A DNA stretch of 27,063 nt from Cochliopodium minus (taxonomy: Eukaryota > Discosea > Himatismenida > Cochliopodiidae): positions 1 through 27,063 of the forward strand of contig JAMYWO010000432.1 in the NCBI GenBank assembly GCA_024220525.1, in the 5' to 3' direction. Of the stretch, positions 10,001 through 20,400 are shown piece by piece. The position numbers and the translations under genes were made by a program. Each line of letters starts with the position of its first letter. The first letter of the stretch is position 1. The notes below the pieces were generated by a model that worked only from the letters and a program-made list of their open reading frames with translations, was not told the DNA's origin and did no database searches.

Positions 10001-13000
10001 ATGAATAAATAAAAAGTATAACTGCATAAAATAAAAAATAAATCAAACAAAAATAAAAATACATATAAAAATAAATAATCAATAAACAATAATAACAATT
10101 ATGATAAAAATTAAATAAAAATTGAAATGAATAAAAAAAATCAAATAGAAAATAAAAACAATTTAAAGAATAAAAAACAGATTATTTTTAAAAAAAAAAA
10201 AACAAAACAAAAAAAAAATTAAAAATTTTGTACTTTTCCAACAACTTCAGAGGTGATGGACTTTGGAGCAAGACAACCACTGATGATCAAAGTGTCCAAC
10301 TTACTTTGAAACAAAGCCTGAAAGAGGTTGATGAGACCAGTATCCTTGAATCTGTTCTGCGAGACGTCGAGACCCTTGATGTTGTTGTTTTTTTCGGAGA
10401 GGGCTGCTTTGATGAGGAGTGCGTCGTTGTCGTTGAGGTTGAGGGAGGAGATGTTGATCCAACTTTCGTTGAGATTTTCGTTGGTGAGGACTGCTCGCAT
10501 GAAGTATGCGATTTGTTCTCCTGACATGGATGTTCCCGCAATGTTGTATCTTTACAAAAAGAAAGTATTAAAAAACAAGAAAAAAATTATTGAACAATAA
10601 AAATGAAATCTTAAAAATAATTAAAAAGAAATTTTGATAAAAACTAAAGTGAACAAAAAACAAAAGTTTGATAAACCAAAGAAAAAAGATGAACAAAATT
10701 GAACTAATTTGAAAAAAAGAATGAAAAATAAAAATAAAAAAAAAAGTTCATTATCATTTGAATTAAAAAAACATTAAAAAAAAAAAACGATGAAAAACAA
10801 AAAAAAAACAAAAAACAAATTTTAATACCTTTTGATAGTCCTTGTTATTTTAGCCAAAGAGATCAAAGCACCACAATCAGAAACTTCAATCTTATTAAAA
10901 GACAAATCGATGTTTTCGAGTTGTTTGTGTACAATGACGAGAGTCTTGATGATGATTCCGGCGAGAATGCCACTGTTGGAGAGATTCAATTCTTTCAAGT
11001 TGGTTTCGTCTTGCATCGCTTGCAACCACAAAGCGAAAGAAACAGATCCTTGTTCCCCAAATTTGTTTCCCGAAAGATTTAATTCTTCTATCGATGCACT
11101 CAATTGATAATTTGCAGACAATCCTTCCATCACTTTTTTTTTTTTCATTTTAAAAAAATAAAATTTTATCATTATTTATAATTTTTATTTTAATGATTAT
11201 TTTTAAAAAAAAAAATTTTACTTAAAATAGTGACTAATTTGCTTGTTAATTGACAATTACTTAAATCCAATTTTTTAAGTCCGTGTGTAAATGATCTCAA
11301 AGCTGAAGCAAGTTCGATCTAAAAGAAAACAAAATAATAATTAAAAACAAATTCAAAAAAAAATAAAAATAAAAATAAATAAATAAATTTTTACCATGGA
11401 AACTTCTTGTAACCTTGTACCAGAAAGGGAAATAGATTGCAAATTGTTAAGAGTATTTGATTTGAGAGACTGACCCAAGATGGCCAAAGTCTTACCACTT
11501 GAATGGGTCATGTTTGAAATTTCAATTTCAGTCAAATAGGTGTTGTGTTTGAAGACAGAGCAAAACAAGGTGAGAAACCCTTTTCTGGACACGTCGCTCA
11601 CTCTCAATGCTCTGAAATAGTTGTTGTAGTACAATGCACAAGAAAGTGGTTGAAGATCAAGTGTTACCCCAGAATCGTTTTCAATACCTAAATACAAAAT
11701 TTTGAAATTTTAAAATCAAAAAAAAAATTTTTTGTCATATCAGTCAATTAATTAATTGAGAATTTTGGAAGAACAAAATCAAAAAACTTTAAATTCTAAT
11801 TTTAGAATAAAATAAAATTTAAATGAAAAGAAACCAAATTGAACTTTCCAAAATAATTTTGAGAAAATAGTTATAGATATATTATTTCTGAATTTAAAAA
11901 ATAAATAAAATATGAAATTAATTTAAAAAAATATTCCGAAAATCCATACAAAAAAATTAAAAAAAAGTACCAGGTGTTTCACTCAAGTCCAAAACAAGAG
12001 ACTCATCATCCCAACAGTCAAAAATCTGCTGCATGAGAGAAGGACTTGCATAACAGTTGTAATAATTACAGTATGCCTTGTAGGTCTCTATGAACCCTCC
12101 CGCCATTAACAACGACTCATCTAGTGGTAGCTCAGGGATTTTGTTATCCATTCCTTCTACTCTCATCTCGCAGAGTTTTTCTTGGGGAAACCCTATGGTG
12201 ATTCTGTTGTATGAGTTTTTAAGCCCTTTGGCGAGTTCCATGGGAGATGGTGATTTGATTCTTATTTCTTCATCTTCATTGAATCTCAAAGAAATCTTTG
12301 TTTGAAAAAAAAAATTAATGCTGCAAGAAGATTTGATGTTTTTTTTTTGAGACGTTATTGTCTTGTTTCATTCAATTAAATAACATTCCATAGATCTTAT
12401 TAATATATCATATAGGTTCATTTAAAATACATATTTGTTTTGATTTTGATATTGATAATATATAGAATTTCCTTCTTAAAATCAAATTTGGTGTTGCAAC
12501 TTTAGCCAATATATTATTTTCAAAATAATTTTTCTCTTTTTTTTTTTACAGATTCTCTTCCAATGATGACATGATTCAAATCATAGAAATGTATGTTCTG
12601 AGATATTTTCTTGTTATGAAACAAGATGATTCTATATCTCCCCACGATGGCGACATGCTGACTTATCTTGATTTTTTTCACTGTGGAACTCTCCACGATG
12701 ACGGATGCAGAGAAAATTATCTCCTCCCTGATCTCATTTACTACCTCATCTATCGCTCCCTTCTCTTCATTACTTATCTGTCCCATCAACAAGAAGCATG
12801 AATCACATACCTTTTGAGGAGAGGTGTATCCATACTCTGGAGTCAATACCATCTTGATTTTTGTGCAATTTGAACAAAAGATGTGACCACATGCTACATT
12901 TATTTTGTGATTATAAAGTGGATTTAAAAATTTGAAATATAAACAAAGAATGTTTCTGGTATATCAAAAACATCATCTTTAATATAAGTATATAAAATCA

Positions 13001-13319
13001 ATTAAGTATTTCATTTTTAAAAATTTGAGAAAATATTAATGGTATCTTTGATATAAAAATGGATTTACCTCTACAATGATGCTATATTATATTTTTTTTT
13101 TTGGATTAGGAAATTTATATTGAGATGAAAATTTCAAAAAAGAAAATCATCGCAAATAATACTCTAGATGATTGATAATGATATCCAATTCAAATTTTCC
13201 TATTTATTTTTTTTTTTTACTCTTCTTTTTGTCAAAGTGAATTTGGTATCACATTGCTCGCACTTTGCAACATCTTTATCAGGTATCCAAATAACTTTCT
13301 TAATATCCTTCTCCTCCAT
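7006..13319 (-). CDS. FYVE-CARMIL-like actin regulator with WH2 and acidic tail
   Basis: Sixteen minus-strand exons: 13319-13221, 13081-13069, 12893-12550, 12295-11971, 11687-11395, 11318-11222, 11132-10829, 10549-10234, 9841-9580, 9362-9249, 8905-8630, 8430-8322, 8175-7949, 7669-7487, 7379-7248, 7121-7006. All joints are in phase and the product is 1069 residues. A canonical FYVE finger (WIPD at 11-14, CxxC at 20-23, RRHHCR at 32-37, CGxxxCxxC at 39-47, KVCDSC) predicts PI3P/endosome binding. A CARMIL-type PH-like segment (about 100-150) and the CARMIL pre-LRR region (GGFIETYKAYCNYY) follow. Then come RNase-inhibitor-type LRRs (LKKLDLSNC, IEELNLSGN, LLELDISENKLSDLG) and a helical region. Polyproline runs, a WH2 (RGSLLSSIQNFSKKGLKKS, about 992-1010) and a WASP-like connector/acidic tail (NIISQRRVAIKHDSESED) end the protein. 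CARMILs bind capping protein and some bind Arp2/3 and myosin I; I infer actin assembly on PI3P membranes. I see no clear capping-protein-interaction motif. Confidence 0.92.
7679..7915 (+). repeat. A-rich AAAAAT-type simple repeat in an intron
   Basis: About 235 bases of A4-A7 plus T units occupy the intron between the two polyproline exons of the CARMIL-like gene (transcribed as T-rich on the minus strand). The array gives long open frames of Phe, Ile and Leu with no coding meaning. Confidence 0.85.
9881..10015 (+). repeat. Tandem duplication of 83 bp inside an intron
   Basis: The sequence at 9881-9932 recurs without a difference at 9964-10015, an offset of 83 bases. It includes the distinctive core CAAGAATTATTAACAAAAG. 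The two copies are separated by AAAAAT simple repeat, so the event was probably slippage or unequal exchange within the A/T array. It lies in the intron between the LRR exons 10549-10234 and 9841-9580. Confidence 0.85.
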
Positions 13320-13703
13320 TTCTATTCAAAAATAAAATCAAATTTTTTTTTTATTTTTTTTGATTTTTTTGATTATCTTTGGTATAAGAGGAACTTGATA
13401 ATTCCGTCTCAACCTTTTTGTAATATTGATGTACATTTTAAAGTTTATAGTTATTATTTTTGATTTTTATCTATTCTCTTTAAGAATAAAATACATTTTA
13501 AGTAATTTGAATGGCTGATGAATGCAAATTCTTTAATTTTATTAACGAGATAGAATATTCAAAGTTTATTTGAATGAAACTTATATATTTTTGAAAGAAA
13601 ATGTAATCATTCCAAATCACAATTCATACTATTGAGTCAATTTGAATAAATATTTTTTTATTTAATTTTTTATTTTTGGCGCAAGAATTGAAAAAAATTT
13701 ATA
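13320..13703. other. Spacer between two minus-strand genes
   Basis: This holds the 5' flank of the FYVE-CARMIL gene and the 3' flank of the mitochondrial carrier gene. It is AT-rich with short poly-T runs. I see no complex open frame, RNA gene or repeat in it. Confidence 0.5.
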
Positions 13704-14777
13704 TCACCAAACCTTATTCAAATATTCACAAACAATCTCATAAGTGGCAAAAGTCAAAGATGCAGTGGGCAAAACTCTGATGGTACTAGGACCAACACCC
13801 CTAAAAAACCCAGCAATGCCCTCTTTGAACCAAATATCCCTGACAACATGGAAGATGCCATCAAATTGTTTGAATTGATTGGATCTAGCTTGTAATCTTG
13901 ATTTCACAACTTGATAGGGATATGTTGATACTGATGCGAATAATTTGGATAATGCTCCAGCTGATAGATATTTCAAGAATCCAGATTCTCTGTTGTATTT
14001 CTCATTGTAATTGTCCAACAACTTTTTGAATTCTTCGTAGGAAAAGATCAATACCACTCCATGTGATGTTCCAATCAATCCAGCGGTCAATCCTTTGTAA
14101 TATCCTCTCAATCCCTCTTCTCTATAAATGGTTCTGATTGCATCTAAAGTTTAAAGTTTATAAAGTTCAATCATATGCGAAATTTCTCGATAAATTTTAA
14201 TGAATAATCAAATATAAGTTTAAGATATTTGATATAACGATAATTTTTATCGAATTCCTTCTTTTATTTTATAATTTACCATTAAATCCTTTATAACTTG
14301 TAATATCCGATTTGATTTGAGTTTCCATCCTCACTTTTATTAACCAAATTGGATTGGTCAATAAAGTGGTGATCACTCCAGACATCACAGCAGATAAAAC
14401 CACTTTTCCTTTTCCAAGATGCTTTTCACCATCATCTAATAGTTGTTTAATGTGATTATATCTTTTAAATTACTTTAAATATCGATTATTAATCTATTTT
14501 GATAAATTTACACAAAAAAATAAGTTCCCCATGCAACTGCATTTCCTATGACATTTGGAACTAATCCTTGATAAAAGGCTCTGATACCTTCTGTCTTATA
14601 TATTTTTTGTATTGCATGAAATGATGTTTTATATTGAGGTGCATGTTTGATGGATGAATGTTGCACTTGCATTCTTGCTTTTATCAAATCCAATGGATGA
14701 AATACTATATTTGAAAAAGAACCAGCGACCAATCCAGCAATTGAATGGATGATGGGAGGTGTTTTATTCTTCTCCAT
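13704..14777 (-). CDS. SLC25A32: SLC25A32-like mitochondrial folate/FAD carrier
   Basis: Three minus-strand exons (14777-14512, 14461-14280, 14143-13704) join in phase 2 and phase 1 to a 295-residue protein, the normal size for a mitochondrial carrier. Three repeats carry the carrier signature: HPLDLIKARMQ, NPIWLIKVRMET and YPYQVVKSRLQ. Between them are the family's G-x-x-x-F-Y-x-G-like segments (AFYQGLVPN, GYYKGLTAG, GFFRGVGPS). WGTYFFVYN, GTSHG, ALSKLFAS and YPYQVV are specifically like SLC25A32, which moves folate and/or FAD across the inner mitochondrial membrane. Six transmembrane helices are expected. The second repeat has PIW rather than PxD/E, as is usual for this subfamily. Folate versus FAD versus another nucleotide cofactor (SLC25A33/36-like pyrimidine carriers are close) cannot be decided here. 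It shares a 229-bp divergent spacer with the hydrolase gene. Confidence 0.9.
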
Positions 14778-15006
14778 ATTAAGATGGGTAAATATTCAAC
14801 TAGATGGACAAAATATCCCTCTATTTAAATTTTTTTTATTCTTTCAAATATTTGTTAAAGGGAGTTTTTTGAATGTGATAATTCAAAATGTAATTCAACT
14901 CCCTAGTATAAGGAGCTTTAGAATGTTAAATATTGGTTTTCTATTGGAATTTTGAAAACAAAACCTAAACAAAATCCCAAATACAAAAAAAATATAAAAA
15001 AAAAAA
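14778..15006. promoter_or_regulatory. Divergent spacer shared by carrier and hydrolase genes
   Basis: Only 229 bp separate two start codons on opposite strands, so any promoter elements are shared or interleaved. An imperfect inverted repeat is visible at about 14860-14903: GGGAGTT plus TTGAAT on the left faces ATTCAACTCCC on the right, with a four-base bulge. No known motif is recognised. Confidence 0.4.
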
Positions 15007-16485
15007 ATGAAAGCGAGTAATTATGTTCAATATGTAATTCCCTCGTCCTTTTTATTTTTCAATATATAATTTTTTCTCTTTCACGAACAGAGTGAAGAAG
15101 TACATGATCCATTAAGCAAGGAAATAGCATTTGAATTAGAAGAAGAGGATCTCAGCAAATACAGAATCTCAGCAAAGACATGGGGTGAGCCAACAGGAAA
15201 TCCATGTTTGTTGGTTCATGGTAAGAATAAAGAAATTATCCTAAATTTGATTTATCTTCTCCTCTGAAAATGATTAATCAATTTTGAATAAATAGGATGG
15301 TTGGATAATGCAGGATCTTTTGATTTAATTGCGCCAAGGCAAAATTATATAAAAATAATTTTGTTGAATAAATTTTTTTAATTCCATTTTTTTCTTTCCG
15401 ACAGTTTGGTGAATATGGGTTATTATCTCCTTGCTCCCGATTTGAGTTGTCATGGAAGATCAACACACAGAAAGGGAAGTTACTCCCATTTCAGTTGGGT
15501 TCTCGAATTAATGGAACTGATCAACTTGATGGAATGGAAAAAATTCACAATCATAGGTAAGAAAAAATAATTAAAATTTATTACATTTTATTATTTTTTT
15601 ATTTGAAAAATGTAGCTCATTCAATGGGAGCAGGTAATTTTTTTTATTTTTTATTTTTTTTGATTGTAACAATATTTATTAAAAGATATTTCAATCCTTT
15701 TGGCAAGTATTAATATTGACAGAGTCATAAAATTAATTTTGATTGACTCTCTTGGAAGTGGATCATCAAATAATCATGTATTTTTCTATTTTTTGTATTA
15801 TAATTTAATTTTTTTTCAAATTTTATATTTTTGCAGGATACATTCCCCGATAAATTTTTGGAAAATGTAAAAATGAAAATTGGTTCAAAGAACAGAACCC
15901 TTAGAATTTATCCAAATAAAGATGAAGTGGTCAAGAGAATGATGCAAGCCAATCCTTTTTTACCAAAAAGTAAAAATTTTTGTTTCAAATTTTTTTTATA
16001 AAATTTACATTAAAAAACTCATAAAAGGTTGTGCTGAAGTAATTATTAAAAGAGGAACAGAATATGTATTTTTTTTTTTTGAAAATTTTTTTTTAATTTA
16101 AAATCATTTTTTTAAAGGTGATTAATTCAAAAGGAGAAAAAGGAATAAAATTTATACACGATCCTTTACTCGCTGTGAAAATGAGTTTTTATTGGAGTCT
16201 TGATGCTTTCAGTAAACAAAAAAAAAATTTAAAATAATAATCACTTTGCGTTTTTTTTTTTGAATAGGTTCTTTTATTAAGAGAATTAATTGCCCTGTTC
16301 TTTTAATTCGAGCCACCAAGAGAAATTATTTTTTGAATGAAAAGGCGATTTCTCATAAAATCTCTTGTTTCAAGGATATCCAGGTTGTCACTATTGATGC
16401 CACTCACCATGTACATCTGGAAAAACCTCATGAAGTTTTTGAATTCATAGAAAAGTTTTTGCTTAAAAATTCATCAAAGCTATAA
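15007..16485 (+). CDS. SERHL-like alpha/beta hydrolase
   Basis: Ten exons: 15007-15033, 15091-15220, 15296-15338, 15405-15556, 15616-15633, 15686-15777, 15837-15969, 16028-16065, 16118-16211, 16268-16485. The product is 314 residues, all phases closing. It is an alpha/beta hydrolase fold enzyme. HGWLDNAGSFD forms the oxyanion-hole loop. APDLSCHGRST and ELINLMEWKKFTII lead to the nucleophile elbow AHSMGA with Ser120, and DATHHVHLEKP (about 287-297) holds the catalytic His. HGWLDNAGSFD and the W-x-x-F-x-I-x-x-HS-x-G pattern resemble the serine hydrolase-like (SERHL) and MEST group. The substrate is unknown, and there is no signal peptide, so it is probably cytosolic or peroxisomal. The third intron (15339-15404) starts with GC, not GT. 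The start is the only ATG that reaches exon 2 in frame. Confidence 0.9.
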
Positions 16486-17440
16486 TTAAAATTCTATTTT
16501 AAATTTTCATAAAATAAAAAAAACATGGGAAATAATGTAACAAATCTTTTTAATTTCATTATCTTGAAAGTTGATCTTCAATAAAAAACATTTCTTTTTT
16601 ATTCGTATGTAGAAAAAATATAAAAGTAAAAAGTAAATGAGCTCAAGGGTAAATTTTTATAACTCAAAAATCTTTTAATAAATAAAAATTGTGAATGAGA
16701 AAGGTAAACTTTCAATTTTAAACCTATTCAAGATTTAATTAAAAAAAATATAGACTGATTAATCAACATTATGAGCAAAAATGTAATTTGCTTTTTAAAA
16801 ATTAATTGTTAATGGTATGAATAGGTGATATTATTTTAAAAAAAATTAGACCAAATTTCAAGATTTTGATGGAAAATGTAAATATAAAATAAAATAGCTC
16901 TTACCCTCATATAAGATGAATGTAATACATAATTAAATGAAAAATAAAAAAAATTATCGATCAATATTTCCCAAAATGTTTGTAATATTCCAAATCTAAC
17001 AATATATAAATAAAAATTCAAATCATAACAAAAAAATTTTATTATGAAGGTATAATAAGATATATAACCAATCAAATAATAAAAAAATTTAAAAGATATA
17101 TTGATGGATGATGTAAATTTAAACAAATAATTAAAAAAATTGGATTTTATCCTCAAGATATTTCAAATATTAATAGAATGGATGTAAATTTCCACATAAT
17201 ATAAATATAAATAAAATTCAATTGATAATGAATCAAGTAATAATCAATATAATCATTATGCCTTCAATTGATGTTGAAAAAATAAAAAATTGAGTATATT
17301 ATTTTTACTTTTCAATTATATGGAAGTAAAAAAATTAAAAACTCATTGAAAAATATTAAATCTAAAATTTCTTGACACTTATAGGAAAGTGTATACCTCA
17401 TTCATATAACTTTTTAATAAAATAAAATAGCTCAATAATA
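16486..17440. other. AT-rich spacer without a supported gene
   Basis: About 955 bp lie between two plus-strand genes. There is one long open frame on the minus strand (17156-16836, 106 codons), but it is almost all Phe, Tyr, Ile, Leu and Asn as expected from AT-rich noise, so it is not called. A short inverted repeat, ACACTT facing AAGTGT, lies at about 17376-17393 just upstream of the next gene. I see no RNA gene. Confidence 0.5.
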
Positions 17441-20400
17441 ATGAGTTTTGTAAATTACTATATAATCAAAATTAAAATAACATTAATTTAACATATTTCT
17501 TTTCATACTTAGTGCTATGTTAGAAGTGCAAAGAATTTTGATAATTACAAACAGAAATCAGTAAATAATGAAGATAAAAAGGATCAACAAGGTAAAAAAA
17601 ATAAGAAGAAGAAATTTTTTTGCTTTTCATACAAATGGAAAATTCAAATTGAAATTTAATTTCAAAAAAATAATTAAAAAATACAGCATCAAATATGGGA
17701 AAGATAATATTACAAAATAAGCCAAAACATGAGAAGATAGAAGAGTATGATGATTCTTTAGATGAGCTTGTTACTTTGATCAATGTGGATTCAAGGGAGA
17801 TAAAATCTACGAGATTAATTGAAGAAAAGCTCGAGAAGATAGAGAAGCTTGATAAGGGCGAAAAAACTAATTTGTTTTGGAAACTTGGATTATCCACTGA
17901 AGAATTGGAATCAGAATTGGAGAATTCACTTCATTTATTCGAGAATGGGATAATAAAAGAATATGAATTTGAATTAAGGTAATTATGTTTGAATATTATT
18001 CATCATTTTAAATTTCATTCTATTCTCTTATTATATATTTAAATCATTATTCTCAATCTTAATTTTAATTAATTTCATCTCCACAGAAAAAAGATAATGC
18101 TCGATGTCTTGCCCAAAACATCAAATGTCTATCAACTGTGGACCTCCGAAGAAAAAGACAACTTAGGATCCACCAGCAGCTTCTTGGTAATCGATGGAGT
18201 GAGAACTAGCTTCGACACAGTCTCTTCCAGGGAGAAGTTAGACAAAAATCCGAAAGAAGTAAGAGTGTTTCTCTCATCAACATTCATAGATATGCAACAA
18301 GAAAGAGACGCTTTATTAAAATACGGTAAATATTTTTAATTTTTTAATCAAATTCTATTCTAAAGATTTTTATAATAAATTCGATAATTCCCCAAATTTT
18401 TACTTTTATTTAGCTTTTCCCGAATTAAGAAAGTTTTGCGAAGAAAGAGGTCTTTATTTTGTAGAAGTAGATTTGAGATGGGGTATCACTTCCGAGGAAT
18501 CCAGCTCAGGTCAGGTTCTTGACATCTGTCTGACAGAAATAGATAAATGCAGGCCATACTTCATCAATATGTTGGGGAATCGCTACGGTTGGATCCCTGA
18601 TCACTTTCCGGAGAATGTCGTGAGCAAGTATCCTTGGTTGAAAAGTATTCCTGAAAAGGAACATTCTATAACCCACTTGGAAGTACTTCATGGAGCATTA
18701 AACCCTTCTCCCATTCAAAAAAGGGCATATTTCTTCTTTAAAGGTAGGAAAATATTATTTTATTTTTTTCCAATCTTTTTTTTCACTAAATTTTTTTCTT
18801 AAACAAACATTATTTTTCAAGTTTTATTTTTTTCTTTGGGAATTATTCATTTTATTTTTCTTTAATATTATTTCTTTGTTATTTTTTTCATTCAAACTTT
18901 TTTCTTTCACAAAAAATAGGTGATAGATTTGGCGGGCCAAGTGCTGATAAAGACGGAGATAACCCTGAGAAAATGATCCATTTAAAAAAGAAGATCAGAA
19001 ATTCCAAAATGCCTGTCACTGTTTACCAAGACACCAAGACATTGGTGGACACCGTTGTTAATCAACTCAAAGCGGCCATCGAAAAAGATTTTCCCATCTT
19101 TCAAACAGACAACGATCCTGTCTCTAAAGAAAATCAAATCCACCAAAGTTTTGCTGAAAGCAGAACAAAAGTCTACGTAGGAAGAGAATCTAACACTGAG
19201 ATCATCAACAATTACGTTCAAGGATACCAAACCAGCCCATTGATAAGTAAAAAATATTTTCCATTTTTTTTATCAAAAGATTTATTTTATGATTATTTTA
19301 TAATTATTCAGCTATATTGTTTTATTGTATTTTTATTTTAAATTATTTTTATTTAGTTTTAGGAAGTTCTGGAGTAGGAAAGACTAGTTGCTTGAGTTAT
19401 TGGTCTCTTGACTTTGAATCCAGAAAACCAGAGAACGTTTTGTTCATTAAAACTTTCATTGGAGCTTCTAACGACTCTACTGATTACTACAAGGTGATGA
19501 GAAGAGTGATGAGCGTAATGAAGAAAGAATTTAACTTGGCTGACGAGATCCCAAAAGATGATAAGGAAGTTACAAGAGATTTCCCCAGATTTTTGCAGAC
19601 ACTAGTCCCTCTTGATAGAAAGTTGGTGATTTTATTGGATGGGTTGGATCAGCTTGCAAGTACTGGTAAAATTAAATTTTTTATTTTTTTTTTATCATTT
19701 TAGAATCAAAAGTTAAAAATCATTTTAATTTTAAATCATCATTTTAATTATTTTATTCGTGATTTATTTTTATTTCTTTTAAAACATTTTTTTTTTATTT
19801 TCATTTTTGATTTTAATTTTAAATTTTTTTCATATTTTTTTATTTTTATTTTCATTTTTATTGTAATTTTTTATAGGAGAGGGAACTTCCCATTTGTTAG
19901 CTTGGCTTCCTGAGACACTTCCCAACCACGTGAAACTCGTACTCTCATCCATCGCCGACCACACATGCCACAAAACAGCACTAAAGAAAGGATTCAAAGA
20001 GTCCACCATCGCCCCTCTCAACGTGGAAGAGAAGAAAAAGCTCATCACCGTTTATCTTTCTTTGTTTTCAAAGAAATTCAACGAAGAACAAACCAATTTG
20101 ATTGTTAATTGTAAACAAACGAGAAACCCTTTGTATCTCATCTCTTTGTTGAACGAGTTGAGAGTTTTTGGCGTTTTTGAGCTTTTGACGAAGAAGATCG
20201 AGTACTATTTGTTGGCCAAAAATTCTACTGCTTTGTTCGAGAAAGTCTTGAAGAGATTGCAAGAAGGTAAACAAAAAAACAAATAAAACAAAAAAGAAAT
20301 AACACATTAAAAAATTTTATAAAATTAATCAATTTCAATTAATTAATCAAAAATTTAAATAAATTAATTTGTAAAAACATCAAAAAAAATAGATTTAGTC

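Noticed and set aside
7679-10110. CRISPR-like or satellite arrays in the A-rich stretches
   Set aside because: These are simple A/T microsatellites inside introns. They have no conserved repeat-spacer structure, and the window is eukaryotic.
10228-10524. Plus-strand open frame of 98 codons rich in Asp, Glu and Val
   Set aside because: It is the exact antisense of an LRR exon of the CARMIL-like gene, and the minus strand has LRR motifs and matching splice sites.
16836-17156. Minus-strand 106-codon open frame as a membrane protein gene
   Set aside because: Its composition is what random AT-rich DNA gives (Phe, Tyr, Ile, Asn). It has no motif, and the base composition does not rise as it does in real exons here.
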